Of a stretch of 64,000 nt of DNA, positions 43,491-52,453 are shown one piece after another. Both the position numbers and the translations under genes were made by a program. Source of the DNA: Paludibacteraceae bacterium (lineage in GTDB: Bacteria > Bacteroidota > Bacteroidia > Bacteroidales > Paludibacteraceae); the NCBI GenBank assembly GCA_017477325.1, contig JAFUWV010000004.1:17494-81493 (forward strand), given 5' to 3'. The notes under the pieces are model-generated. The model did no database searches, was not told the origin of the DNA, and saw nothing but the letters and a program-made list of their open reading frames with translations. How positions within the stretch are numbered: position 1 is the stretch's first letter; each line of letters begins with the position of its first letter.

Positions 43491-45152
43491 TTATTGCTCT
43501 TCAGAAGAAAGGAAGAGGACAGCCCGCTGCGTAATATTGTCGTCACGTTCGAACAAGGGGAAGAAGCCTTCGTCGCCAAGTATGTTGCGAACAATATAGG
43601 CATTGATGATGCGAGTGAGTAGCGGGCGTGATTTCTCAATCTCTTTCTGATTGGGTTCTACCCCTTTGGATTCTGCGAAGCGTATGAACTCGGGTAGCCA
43701 ATTGGCTTTCAGCAGGTGCTGTTCGAGCGACTGCCAGGAGGTGTAGCGCTCAAGTTGCTTACGATTGCGGTCAGTATATTGGTATGCAAACTGGTAGGTG
43801 AGAGCACGGTTGACAGTCAGGTTGAACCAAGGTGTGTTGAGTGATGTGTCTCTTCCGACAAAGATATCGGGCATGATGCCTCCGCCACCGAAGACCCGTC
43901 GGCCCTGCTTGGTGTAATAGAGAGTGGAATCGAGCATGTGGATACTGTCTTGGGAGAACATCTCTCCATGTTCAAAACGTTCGATGAGCTCTTTCTGATA
44001 GTCGGTCTGTTTGCCAAGTTCATAAGGTTTCTGTATGCAGCGTCCGGAAGGAGTGTAGTAGCGAGCAACAGTCAGTCGCATGGCGCTACCGTCGGAGAAT
44101 GGGATCTGCTGCTGCACAAGGCCTTTACCGAAGGAGCGGCGTCCGATGATAGTGGCCCGGTCGTTGTCCTGCATAGCCCCTGCGAATATCTCGGAAGCGG
44201 AAGCAGAGAAGTCGTCGATAAGGACCACCAGGGGTACAGACTTGAATCTGCCGAGTCCGTTAGCCTTAGCTTCGTACTTGGGGTAAGCGCGGCCTTGCGA
44301 ATATACAATCATATCGCCTGCAGGCAGGAACTCGTTAGCCATTCTGATGGCCTGGTCCATGTAGCCTCCTGAGTTCTCACGCAAGTCAACGATATATGCC
44401 GTAGCACCTTCGCTTTTGAGCCGTGCCAAGGCAGCGATGAATTCATCGTAGGTTTTCTCGGAGAATTTGTTTACGCGTACGAATCCGATTTTGGGTTGAA
44501 CGGATGAGTGTGCTGACCAGTGAGTAGCCGTCTTATTGCTTTTGCCATCAGGTTCAATAATGAATGCGGCATCGACAGAATGGACGGGTATATCTCCTCT
44601 GGTGACTGTAAAACGGAGAGTTTCGCTTGTACCGTAGCGTTTGACACCGAGAGTGACCTGCGTGCCTTTCTCGCCACGTAGTGTGTGCATCACTTTCTCG
44701 TTGTTGATACCTTTGCCGGTGAAAGAAGAGTCGTTCACCTCAATAATCTTGTCTCCCGCGAGAATGCCAACGCCTTCGGAGGGTCCTCCGCTGATGACGG
44801 CAACGATATTGACAGTGTCGCTCTGAATAGAGAACTGGACTCCAATACCGGAAAAACTGCTGCTGAGCTCGCTATTGACGAGTTCAAGGTCTTTTTTGGG
44901 TATGTATGCAGAGTGTGGGTCAAGATGACTGACGATGTCAGCCATGATGTCTTCGGTGATGCTGTCCACGTCGATGGAGTCAACGTAAGCGGTTTGCATA
45001 TACTGAAGCAGCTGGTCCACCTTGGAGAGTTGAATGTGGAAGTTGCCCCATCGGAGTTGCTGGGCATTGGCACGGTTGGCAATAGCATTACCGAGGAAGA
45101 AGCCAACGATGAGGCACAGGACGGTGATAGTAGGGAAAAGATATTTCTTCAT
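43491..45152 (-). CDS. S41-family C-terminal processing peptidase
   Basis: 553 residues: a signal peptide or anchor (LFPTITVLCLIVGFFLGNAI), an N-terminal helical part with DPHSAYIPKKDLELVNSEL, a PDZ domain (about 85-175, GIGVQFSIQSDTVNIVAVI, GILAGDKIIEVN), and the Ser-Lys protease core: VDLRENSGGYMDQAI, FSASASEIFAGAMQD with the catalytic Ser, and RRSFGKGLVQQ with the catalytic Lys. CtpA/Prc-type proteases trim periplasmic and envelope proteins. It is the last gene of the Mpl-deaminase-S41 run, 73 nt after the deaminase gene. Confidence 0.95.
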   Translation of the reverse strand: MKKYLFPTITVLCLIVGFFLGNAIANRANAQQLRWGNFHIQLSKVDQLLQYMQTAYVDSIDVDSITEDIMADIVSHLDPHSAYIPKKDLELVNSELSSSFSGIGVQFSIQSDTVNIVAVISGGPSEGVGILAGDKIIEVNDSSFTGKGINNEKVMHTLRGEKGTQVTLGVKRYGTSETLRFTVTRGDIPVHSVDAAFIIEPDGKSNKTATHWSAHSSVQPKIGFVRVNKFSEKTYDEFIAALARLKSEGATAYIVDLRENSGGYMDQAIRMANEFLPAGDMIVYSQGRAYPKYEAKANGLGRFKSVPLVVLIDDFSASASEIFAGAMQDNDRATIIGRRSFGKGLVQQQIPFSDGSAMRLTVARYYTPSGRCIQKPYELGKQTDYQKELIERFEHGEMFSQDSIHMLDSTLYYTKQGRRVFGGGGIMPDIFVGRDTSLNTPWFNLTVNRALTYQFAYQYTDRNRKQLERYTSWQSLEQHLLKANWLPEFIRFAESKGVEPNQKEIEKSRPLLTRIINAYIVRNILGDEGFFPLFERDDNITQRAVLFLSSEEQ

Positions 45153-45225
45153 TGATATGAGTTGTTAGTTCCGTGTGTTCAGTTTCCGGTTTTCGGTTTG
45201 GGTTGTTCAGTGTATGAGCAGGATA

Positions 45226-45645
45226 TTATTCGTTATCGGGTAGATAATCGACTTGTATTCCCGCGCGCTTAAGGAGTTCGATGCCGTCAGTGAGCCGGTA
45301 TTGTCTGCCATATACGACACGCCGGATGCCGGCTTGTATGATGAGTTTGGAACATTCGATACAGGGTGAGTCGGTAATATAGAGAGTAGCTCCATCGGAC
45401 GAGTTGTTGGAGCGTGCGACTTTGGTGATGGCATTGGCCTCGGCATGGAGAACGTAGGGCAGAGATACGTTGTTTCCGTCTTCACAGACATTGGGGAATC
45501 CCGAAGGAGTGCCGTTGAATCCATCGGAGATAATCATTCGTTCTTTTACGAGAATGGCTCCCACTTTGCGTCGTTCGCAGTAGGAGTTTTCAGCCCATAT
45601 ACGTGCCATTTGCATGTATCGCAAGTCGAATTTGTCTTTGGTCAT
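45226..45645 (-). CDS. dCMP deaminase-family protein
   Basis: 139 residues with the zinc-dependent cytidine/dCMP deaminase core: LHAEANAITK (zinc His and catalytic Glu) and DSPCIECSKLIIQAG (two zinc Cys). The N-terminal WAENSYCERRKVGAILVK and the short spacing fit ComEB/dCMP deaminase, which converts dCMP to dUMP for thymidylate synthesis. Cytosolic. It sits 25 nt after the Mpl-like gene, probably in one transcript. Confidence 0.92.
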   Translation of the reverse strand: MTKDKFDLRYMQMARIWAENSYCERRKVGAILVKERMIISDGFNGTPSGFPNVCEDGNNVSLPYVLHAEANAITKVARSNNSSDGATLYITDSPCIECSKLIIQAGIRRVVYGRQYRLTDGIELLKRAGIQVDYLPDNE

Positions 45646-45670
45646 TGTGGTATGAAGTTAGTTGTTATGT

Positions 45671-47080
45671 TTAGCTATTGACTGCCGAGCCGAGCAGCTG
45701 CCGGGCGAAGTCAGGGATATTGATGCCATCGAAAGTGCCGGAAGTCATCATGAGCAGTGCGGTGTCGGTATAGTTGAGTTTGCGGAGTGCGAGTTGCAGT
45801 TGGCCGCTATCGGTGAATACAGTAACATTTTTCGTGCCAAAAGCGTTGCGGACCTCTTGCGCCGTGATGGGAGTGAGGTGTTTATGCTCAATAACTTTAG
45901 GATTGAAATAGACGAAAGCGATGTCAGCCTCGCTCATGCAGTCTTTGTATTGCGGAAGGAAATCAGCCATGAGAGAGGAGAACGTGTGGAGCTCCATGCA
46001 AGCGACAAGTTGCTTGTCGGGATATTGTTCGCGAACGGCATTGATGGTTGCACGCAGTTTGGAAGGAGAGTGAGCAAAGTCTTTGAAAGCGACAGACGAG
46101 GCGGTTTTTGAGGGTGAGGCGGAGGCGGGGATGCTGTAAGTGACTTCGCATATTTTCTCGAGGCGATTGCTGGCTCCGGTGAAGTCGGAGAGATAGGAGT
46201 AGAAATCAAGAGGTTTGATGCCTATAGCCTCGCATGCAAGCTGTGCAGCATGGAGATTTTGCAGGTTGTGCTTGCCGAAGACGGAGAGAGGAATGCGCTG
46301 CTGAGTGACGTAGGTTATGCCATCTTTGACAGTATGCTCAGGAGTGTTGTAAGGCAGGAGTGTGATGTCGGGCCGGGCCTTGGAAGCGATATCGCAGAGA
46401 TTAGGGTCGCCATCGAAATAGATGAACTTGCCGTGAGGGAGGATTAAGTCAACGAAAGTGCGGAAGGTGTCGACATACTGAGGGAAGGTAGGGAAGACGT
46501 TGATATGATCCCATGCGATGCCGGTAAGAATGGCGACATGAGGATGGTAGAGATGGAACTTGGAGCGCTGGTCGAGCGGCGAAGTGAGATACTCGTCCCC
46601 CTCGAAGACTGCATACCGGGCAGTGTCGCTGAGACGGACCATATTGTCGAATCCTTCAATCTGTGCACCAACCATATAGTCAGCTTCGATGCCTGCTTTG
46701 CGGAGAGCATAGAGGATCATGGCGGTGGTGGTAGTTTTACCATGCGAGCCTCCGACTACGATGCGCTGTTTGTCTTTGGTCTGCTCATAGAGATACTCAG
46801 GGAAGGAATAGATACGCAGTCCCAACTCGCGAGCCCGTATCAGTTCGGGATTGTCTTGGCGTGCATGCATGCCAAGGATGACAGCATCGACGGCGGGAGT
46901 AATCTTTTCCGGGAACCAGCCTGCCTGAGGAGGCAGGAGTCCCGCCTCCTGCAGGTGTGTGCGTGCGGGGTCGAATATCTCGTCGTCGGAGCCTGTAACG
47001 GTGTATCCTTGTCGTTTACTTACAGCGATAGCGAGGTTGTGCATAGCCGCTCCGCCAATGGCAATGAAATGAATATGCAT
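45671..47080 (-). CDS. mpl: Mpl-type UDP-N-acetylmuramate:tripeptide ligase
   Basis: A 469-residue Mur ligase. It recycles cell-wall tripeptide (L-Ala-gamma-D-Glu-meso-DAP) onto UDP-MurNAc. Seen: IHFIAIGGAAMHNLAIAVSK, the ATP P-loop VVGGSHGKTTTTAMI, the central FEGDEYLTSPLDQRSKF (lysine/Mg2+ site) and the C-terminal KDFAHSPSKLRATINAV and MTSGTFDGI. The MHNLA N-terminus and length favour Mpl over MurC; substrate assignment remains by family resemblance. Confidence 0.9.
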   Translation of the reverse strand: MHIHFIAIGGAAMHNLAIAVSKRQGYTVTGSDDEIFDPARTHLQEAGLLPPQAGWFPEKITPAVDAVILGMHARQDNPELIRARELGLRIYSFPEYLYEQTKDKQRIVVGGSHGKTTTTAMILYALRKAGIEADYMVGAQIEGFDNMVRLSDTARYAVFEGDEYLTSPLDQRSKFHLYHPHVAILTGIAWDHINVFPTFPQYVDTFRTFVDLILPHGKFIYFDGDPNLCDIASKARPDITLLPYNTPEHTVKDGITYVTQQRIPLSVFGKHNLQNLHAAQLACEAIGIKPLDFYSYLSDFTGASNRLEKICEVTYSIPASASPSKTASSVAFKDFAHSPSKLRATINAVREQYPDKQLVACMELHTFSSLMADFLPQYKDCMSEADIAFVYFNPKVIEHKHLTPITAQEVRNAFGTKNVTVFTDSGQLQLALRKLNYTDTALLMMTSGTFDGINIPDFARQLLGSAVNS

Positions 47081-47091
47081 GATTCTAATAT

Positions 47092-47118
47092 CCTGCGGCA
47101 GGTTGTGCCGCAGGTTTT
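47092..47118. terminator. Hairpin between GH57 and mpl genes
   Basis: CCTGCGGCA (47092-47100) / TGCCGCAGG (47106-47114), followed on the plus strand by TTTTAAT. The U-run is on the opposite strand to both flanking genes, so its role on the minus strand is doubtful. Confidence 0.4.
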
Positions 47119-47191
47119 AATATGTGTGAAAAACGGTTTATAAACAAAACGTGTATGCGCCGCTAAAGGATGAAAAATACTGATGTATGTA

Positions 47192-48481
47192 TCAGGCTTT
47201 AGGAGCAGACTTTTTTGATTTGAGTTTTTTCAGTTGTTCTTCGAGAGCAGCTATTTCCTTTTCCTGATTGTTGATGGTGGTGAGAAGTTCGTTCAGTTCT
47301 TCGTTCTCGATGGTGGTAGGATACTGTTCGTCGACGAGTTGCAGGAAGTCGGATAGTACGTTCATATAGTTGGTGAACGCATCGTAAGCCGACTCGTAGT
47401 TGCTGCCCGGGTGGTCGATATGGTTCATGTAGCGGAGGTGGTTGACATCCTGCAGGATGAGCCAGTCGCTCTTGAGGCGTTTGTCCTGGCAGAGGCGTAC
47501 GCGCTCGGCGACCGCATAGAGTTTCTGGATAGCCTCTTGCTGCAGGTCGTTGCCATTGTAAGCTGCGAGGTCTTTGGCTTCGCCTGTCCACGTGACAGGA
47601 TAGGGGATAGGAATAGTGTCGGCAGCCTGCAGTTTTTTGGCAGCCTCTTGTGGAGTGAGGAAGCTGATTTCACGCTCGAGGGCATAGAAAGGCAGTGCTT
47701 TGAGGAACTCGAAGATGCCTGATTCACGCACTTGGCGTATGCCGAAGGTCTCAGCCCCGACCCAGATATTGACAATCTGTTCGTCCTGAGGCAACTGCGA
47801 GAGTTGCTCAGCATACTTCTCCGCATCGAGAGGATAGTTTTTCCAAGCGGGGTCGGAGAAGTGGAAAGAGAGCTCATCGCTAAGGGCAGTGTTGCGGAGC
47901 ATGAGTTTGAGTTTGGGGCTGACCGCCGAGTTGTAGAGATAGTTGGGTGATTTCCACGAGAGGATATGTTTGGCTCCCTCAGTCATGACAGTCTTATAGC
48001 CAAGTGAGAGCAGCCGGTCGCCAATCTCGTCGCTATAGAGGAGTTCGGTGTTGAAGACGGTGACAGGCTTCTGTGCGAAGAGTTCATGTATCTGAGCAGC
48101 ATGCCTGCGCAGCTGCTCCTCGAAGTCGGATTTGTTGTATTCAGCAGCGAGAGAGTAGGCATAGGGAGTGCAAACGAACTCGACGCATTTGGTTTGTGCA
48201 AGTTCGCGGAGTATGTCGATCATCTCGGGTGCATACTGCTGGAACATGTCGAGGAGGATACCGCTGACGGAGAATGCGCAGTGGAACTTGCCGTGTGAGA
48301 ACTGTATCATCTCCTGAACAGTCTTGCAGAGAGGCATGTAGCTGGTCTGCACAAGCCAAGAGATATTCTCTTCGGTTTGCATGTCATCGTAGTAGTAATG
48401 GTCCTGTCCGATCTCAAAGAAGCGATACCGTTTGAGCCGGTAGGGTGCATGCATTTGGAAGCAAAAACTTATATTTTTCAT
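47192..48481 (-). CDS. Glycoside hydrolase family 57 (alpha-amylase-like)
   Basis: 429 residues. The N-terminus ISFCFQMHAPYRLKRYRFF has the family-typical HxHxP-like start, and VFNTELLYSDEIG (about 140-152) holds the presumed catalytic nucleophile Glu. NIWVGAETFGIRQ lies further on. The last 50 residues form a predicted coiled coil (LLTTINNQEKEIAALEEQL) and a basic tail. GH57 enzymes hydrolyse or rearrange alpha-1,4-glucans. Together with the GT4 synthase and debranching enzyme just upstream it forms the glycogen operon known from Bacteroides. Confidence 0.92.
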   Translation of the reverse strand: MKNISFCFQMHAPYRLKRYRFFEIGQDHYYYDDMQTEENISWLVQTSYMPLCKTVQEMIQFSHGKFHCAFSVSGILLDMFQQYAPEMIDILRELAQTKCVEFVCTPYAYSLAAEYNKSDFEEQLRRHAAQIHELFAQKPVTVFNTELLYSDEIGDRLLSLGYKTVMTEGAKHILSWKSPNYLYNSAVSPKLKLMLRNTALSDELSFHFSDPAWKNYPLDAEKYAEQLSQLPQDEQIVNIWVGAETFGIRQVRESGIFEFLKALPFYALEREISFLTPQEAAKKLQAADTIPIPYPVTWTGEAKDLAAYNGNDLQQEAIQKLYAVAERVRLCQDKRLKSDWLILQDVNHLRYMNHIDHPGSNYESAYDAFTNYMNVLSDFLQLVDEQYPTTIENEELNELLTTINNQEKEIAALEEQLKKLKSKKSAPKA

Positions 48482-48485
48482 AAAA

Positions 48486-48531
48486 CCACCCCCGACCCCT
48501 TCATAAGAGGGGAGACCTGCGGGGGGCAGGG
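48486..48531. repeat. G/C-rich imperfect palindrome
   Basis: CCCCCG (48489-48494) with CGGGGG (48520-48525), and inner CCCCT (48496-48500) with AGGGG (48508-48512). CCCCCGACCCC-type palindromes are, in my recollection, a common Bacteroidetes intergenic repeat. It lies between the GT4 and GH57 genes. Confidence 0.55.
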
Positions 48532-48551
48532 CTTATAGTTTGTATTATCTG

Positions 48552-49811
48552 TTATTTGTTATATATTACTTTGTCGTAGATAGCACGTACTTTGAGTCCG
48601 GCATCGTACCAGCGTATGTTGTTGACTTCTTCGCGTCCGAGTTCGGAGAGCGACTTGTACATGGCCGGATACTTGACGATAGAGTAGATGGCGTCAGCCA
48701 TGGCGTCGATGTCCCAATAGTCGGTTTTGATGGCATGAGTGAGAATCTCGGCGCATCCTGACTGGTGTGAGATGATGCTGGGGCATCCTACCTGCATAGC
48801 CTCGAGAGGCGAGATACCGAAGGGTTCGCTGACAGAGGGCATGATATAGACATCGGACTCAGCGAGCATCTCCTGTACCTGTTTGCCCCGCATGAAGCCG
48901 GGGAAGTGGAAGCGGTCGGCGATACCCCTCTTTGCAACGAGGTCGATCATCTCGTTCATCTTGTCTCCTGAACCAGCCATGACGAAGCGGACACCCTTTG
49001 TCTTAGCCAAGACACGAGCAGCGGCCTCGACAAAGAACTCAGGTCCTTTCTGCATAGTGATACGTCCGAGGAAGGTGACGATTTTGTCTTTACGCGGATG
49101 CTTCTGGAACTCTTCAGGATGCGGAAGCGGTTCGACAGCATTGTGGACAGTGGAGACTTTGCGCGGATCCTGATGGTACTTCTCGATGACGGTGTTTCGT
49201 GTGAGGTTGCTGACGCACATTATATGGTCCGCCTCGTCCATACCCCGCTTTTCGATAGCATAGACGGTAGGATTGACGTTTCCGCGGGAGCGGTCGAAGT
49301 CGGTAGCATGGACGTGTATGACAAGCGGCTTGCCGGAAATATGTTTGGCAAAGACACCTGCGGGATAGGTGAGCCAGTCGTGCGAGTGAATGATATCGAA
49401 GTCGAGGCTGTGAGCGAGCACAGACGCTACTGCCTCATAGTTGCCAATCTCTTCGATGAGGTTGTCAGGATAGCGTCCGGAGAAAGCGACGCAGCCGAGG
49501 TCGTCGGTACCGATACGAGTGAAATCGTAGTGAATACCATTACGTAGATGATAGTATTCTTCGGGTGACATACGTCCCTGCATGCGGCGGCGGACATAGT
49601 CGTAGTCGTTGTCTTTCCAGACGATAGGTACGGAGTTGGCTCCAATGATACGCAGGAAAGACTGGTCTTCGTCGCCCCAAGGTTTAGGAATGACAAAGGT
49701 GATGTGCATATCTTCCTGTTGTGCCATTCCGCGGGTGAGTCCGTAGCTGGCAGTGCCGAGACCGCCAAGGATATGGGGAGGGAACTCCCAACCGAACATT
49801 AGTGCATTCAT
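48552..49811 (-). CDS. GT4 glycogen synthase-like glycosyltransferase
   Basis: 419 residues, GT-B fold. Seen: MNALMFGWEFPPHILGGLGTA at the start, HSHDWLTYPAGVFA (about 137-150), the FLGRITMQKGPEFFVEAA hinge to the C-terminal half, and MPSVSEPFGISPLEAMQVG with the donor-binding ExxE-like site. In Bacteroidetes this GT4 enzyme stands in the glycogen cluster and is believed to extend alpha-1,4-glucan. It starts inside the stop of the debranching-enzyme gene (4-nt overlap), so the two are translationally coupled. Confidence 0.9.
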   Translation of the reverse strand: MNALMFGWEFPPHILGGLGTASYGLTRGMAQQEDMHITFVIPKPWGDEDQSFLRIIGANSVPIVWKDNDYDYVRRRMQGRMSPEEYYHLRNGIHYDFTRIGTDDLGCVAFSGRYPDNLIEEIGNYEAVASVLAHSLDFDIIHSHDWLTYPAGVFAKHISGKPLVIHVHATDFDRSRGNVNPTVYAIEKRGMDEADHIMCVSNLTRNTVIEKYHQDPRKVSTVHNAVEPLPHPEEFQKHPRKDKIVTFLGRITMQKGPEFFVEAAARVLAKTKGVRFVMAGSGDKMNEMIDLVAKRGIADRFHFPGFMRGKQVQEMLAESDVYIMPSVSEPFGISPLEAMQVGCPSIISHQSGCAEILTHAIKTDYWDIDAMADAIYSIVKYPAMYKSLSELGREEVNNIRWYDAGLKVRAIYDKVIYNK

Positions 49812-51760
49812 TCTTTATCCTCCTTAGTCATTTGTTCAACAGTTTTGATTACAGATATGACGGCCGCCACAGATGGTGCATAAGACATGCCTCCATGTCC
49901 TTTGTATGGCGGGTTGCCGTCGTAAATCTCATTGAGAGTGCCGATGCAGAGTTCTGACATCTCGACCTCGTATCCAACGAGCAGCCGTTGCATAAATCCG
50001 AGTCCGCTATGACGATACACATTAGTATAAGCGCGTGCGTAAGCAGCGATGGTGCATGGCCAAACGGGTCCGTTGTGGAAGTTGTGGTCGCGCTCGTGCT
50101 GTCCGCCGATATATACAGGGCGATAGTCTCCGCTCTTTGGAGAGATGGTACGGAGTCCGCGCGGCGTGAGCAGTTCTTTGGTACAGATGTCAACGACTGC
50201 CTTCTGCTGCTTGCGGTCAAGCGGAGAGTAAGGCAGTCCGGCAGCCCAGATCTGGTTGGGTCTGACTTCGCGATTCTGATAAGCGTCAACGACATAGTCG
50301 TAGAGATAGACGCCGTTCCAGAAAGTATCGACGAAGGCGCTTTTGCAGAGCTCAGCCTGATAAGACATGAGGTCGGCGCGATGTTCTTGTCCGAGCTGGC
50401 GTAGAACATCTGCTGTGAAGCAGAGAGCATTGTACCAGAGAGCGTTAATCTCGACGACATAGCCGGTGCGCGGCGTGATAGGTCTGCCATTTTCGACAGC
50501 ATTCATCCATGTGGCAGGGCGCTCGGTGCCGTCAACCCATACGAGTCCGTTGGAATGGAGGAACATGCGCGGATGCTTCTGCTTACGGATGAACTCGATG
50601 ACGTCGGCACAGAGCTGTCCGTATTTCTCAGCCGCTTCTTTCATGCTACTATATGTTGCATACTGCTGTATGGCCCGGATGAACCAAAGCAGGACATCTG
50701 GTTCGTCCATATCAGCAAGGCGAATCTTGTCGTATTCTCCCTCGAGGAAGGCACGGACTTCATCGACAGCAGTCTTGTCCATGATAGCCTCCCAGTATTC
50801 GGGTCGGTCGATTTGGAGAGTGCATGAGGGTAGTGAGAAAAACTGTTCGCGTGCGGTAGCCTTGAACCAAGGGTAGCCTGCGAGCAGGTGGCACTTGTCG
50901 CCCTCGCGCTTATAGAATTGAGCAGCAGAGTTCTTGAGGCATGCGAACATGTCGGTGCGAGTGATGCGCCGGAGTAGTTCTTTGTCCCAAGTCTGCTTGA
51001 GAGTGCGAGGGTTGACTTCGGTTATGCCTGCGGCGAAGATGACTGACTCCCCTTTCTTCATAGGCAGTTCGAACCAGCCAGGTACGAGCAGGTCTTCTTT
51101 GAACTCGTAGCCGCGTTCCTGCTCTTTCTGGTACTCGATATCTTTGTACCAGTGAGGTTCGTGGGTGTAGGTAACCTGCTTTGAGAACTGCATGAAGAGT
51201 TGCGGGAACTCGGGGTACATCCGGTTGACTCGTCCGCACTGCACTTCGTCCATATTGCTGTTGGCACGCGGATTCTCGTGTGTCAACTTGTTGACACTGC
51301 GGAAGGCGAGGAATGGCCGGAAGCGGAGTGTGGTAGGCGAGTGTGCCTCGACGAGGGTGTAGCGAATGAGCACACGCGGTTCGAAACTGACGAGCATGCG
51401 TTCTTTGGTGAGTATGACACCTCCGACGCGATAGGTAGTACGCGAGATGACTTCGCAGTCGAACTCACGGATGTACTTATGCCCGTTGGGGGAGAAACGG
51501 TTTTCTCCATATTTATGGAGCCCGAGATTGAACTCGGCTCCGTGCTGAATCACCGTCTCGTCGAGCGAGGAGAGGAGGACATAGTTGTCGTCGCTCAGTT
51601 CGGGGAGAGGGAGAACCAACTGGCCGTGGTACTTGCGAGTGTTGCAGTCAACGAGTGTCGAACTGTTGTACACGCCTGCACGGTTGGTACGGATCATCTC
51701 TTTGGAGAGCGACCGCTCCAGGTTGATAAGCAGTGACTTGTCGAAATTAAGGTATGACAT
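49808..51760 (-). CDS. Glycogen debranching enzyme (amylo-alpha-1,6-glucosidase)
   Basis: 650 residues. N-terminal domain with NRAGVYNSSTLVDCNTRKYHGQL split over two strands; the (alpha/alpha)6 GDE_C domain begins around residue 300. Seen: AGYPWFKATAREQFFSLP, DEPDVLLWFIRAIQQY, WMNAVENGRPITPRTGYVVEI and HNGPVWPCTIAAYARAY. It removes alpha-1,6-linked glucose at glycogen branch points. First gene of the three-gene glycogen operon, with a -7-like TAAATTTG about 185 nt upstream. Confidence 0.93.
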   Translation of the reverse strand: MSYLNFDKSLLINLERSLSKEMIRTNRAGVYNSSTLVDCNTRKYHGQLVLPLPELSDDNYVLLSSLDETVIQHGAEFNLGLHKYGENRFSPNGHKYIREFDCEVISRTTYRVGGVILTKERMLVSFEPRVLIRYTLVEAHSPTTLRFRPFLAFRSVNKLTHENPRANSNMDEVQCGRVNRMYPEFPQLFMQFSKQVTYTHEPHWYKDIEYQKEQERGYEFKEDLLVPGWFELPMKKGESVIFAAGITEVNPRTLKQTWDKELLRRITRTDMFACLKNSAAQFYKREGDKCHLLAGYPWFKATAREQFFSLPSCTLQIDRPEYWEAIMDKTAVDEVRAFLEGEYDKIRLADMDEPDVLLWFIRAIQQYATYSSMKEAAEKYGQLCADVIEFIRKQKHPRMFLHSNGLVWVDGTERPATWMNAVENGRPITPRTGYVVEINALWYNALCFTADVLRQLGQEHRADLMSYQAELCKSAFVDTFWNGVYLYDYVVDAYQNREVRPNQIWAAGLPYSPLDRKQQKAVVDICTKELLTPRGLRTISPKSGDYRPVYIGGQHERDHNFHNGPVWPCTIAAYARAYTNVYRHSGLGFMQRLLVGYEVEMSELCIGTLNEIYDGNPPYKGHGGMSYAPSVAAVISVIKTVEQMTKEDKE

Positions 51761-51942
51761 ATAAATGATAGTTTGTTTATAATCACAGAATAGTTGATTC
51801 TATTATAGATTTTCGTTGGTGAGTATGGCGTTAATATATTGTTTATTGAAGTATCTGAAAGAGTTATTTCAACGGCGGTCAGGCAACCTCGCAATCACAA
51901 GGAGGTTTGGGTTAGCAACTCCACATGATTATACCACTGTGC

Positions 51943-51950
51943 AAATTTAG
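51943..51950 (-). promoter_or_regulatory. Possible -7 box of the glycogen operon
   Basis: TAAATTTG on the minus strand, about 183 nt before the debranching gene ATG. No clear -33 partner. Confidence 0.35.
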
Positions 51951-51989
51951 TAAAAATTTTTTCCATGCGAAAAAGTGATTGTTGTTTTT

Positions 51990-52453
51990 TTATTGTTTTA
52001 TGAATTTTGCTTGCAGTTGTTCACCATCAACGGTTATTGCACGAACGATATACATTCCAGAAGGCAATGAAGAAACGTCTATCTCTGTTTTTGTGGTTTG
52101 CAATACAGGTTGTCCGCTTAGAGAATAAAGTCTAATAGAAAATACTTGTTCTAAAGTATATATTCTAAAGATATTATTAACGATGTCAAAAGTTAAATTC
52201 GAACAACAATTCCCGACATCATTCTGATCATGACCTTTAGTTCCAGAACTTGCCACTTGATGTTTCATGTATCGTCTATTCATTCTACGCGATGTAGAGC
52301 AAGATATATCTTCATTCTCCCCTGACAACATCTTTTGGAACATCATTGCAATACTCAGGGCTTCTGTTTTGAAACCTGCTGAGCAGAAATATTTCCAGCA
52401 CCTAATAGGAAAAGCAAGAATATATATATATTAAATTTAATCTCGAACTTCAT
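51990..52453 (-). pseudogene. Frameshifted remnant of a T9SS-secreted (C10-protease-like) protein
   Basis: ATG 52453 opens a clean signal peptide (KFNIYIFLLFLLGAGNISAQ) then QVSKQKP and a TGA at 52357-52355. One frame over, translation continues as TEALSIAMMFQKMLSGENED and ends in a T9SS type A sorting domain (VFSIRLYSLSGQPVL, SSLPSGMYIVRAI) stopping at 51990. Adding one base in the AAAA run at 52367-52370 would join them as QVSKTEALSIAMMFQ, like the propeptide start of C10 (streptopain-like) proteases. Only about 80 residues lie between the two parts, so a catalytic domain is missing: both an indel and a large internal deletion. Programmed -1 frameshifting is a less likely alternative. The start overlaps the upstream gene by 17 nt. 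Confidence 0.65.

Noticed and set aside
47092-47118. Hairpin as the GH57 operon terminator
   Set aside because: The T-run follows on the plus strand, whereas the genes on both sides are on the minus strand.
51990-52346. The T9SS-domain frame as an intact 118-residue gene starting at ATG 52346
   Set aside because: It would lack a signal peptide, which T9SS cargo need; a signal peptide is present just upstream in another frame, so a broken gene fits better.
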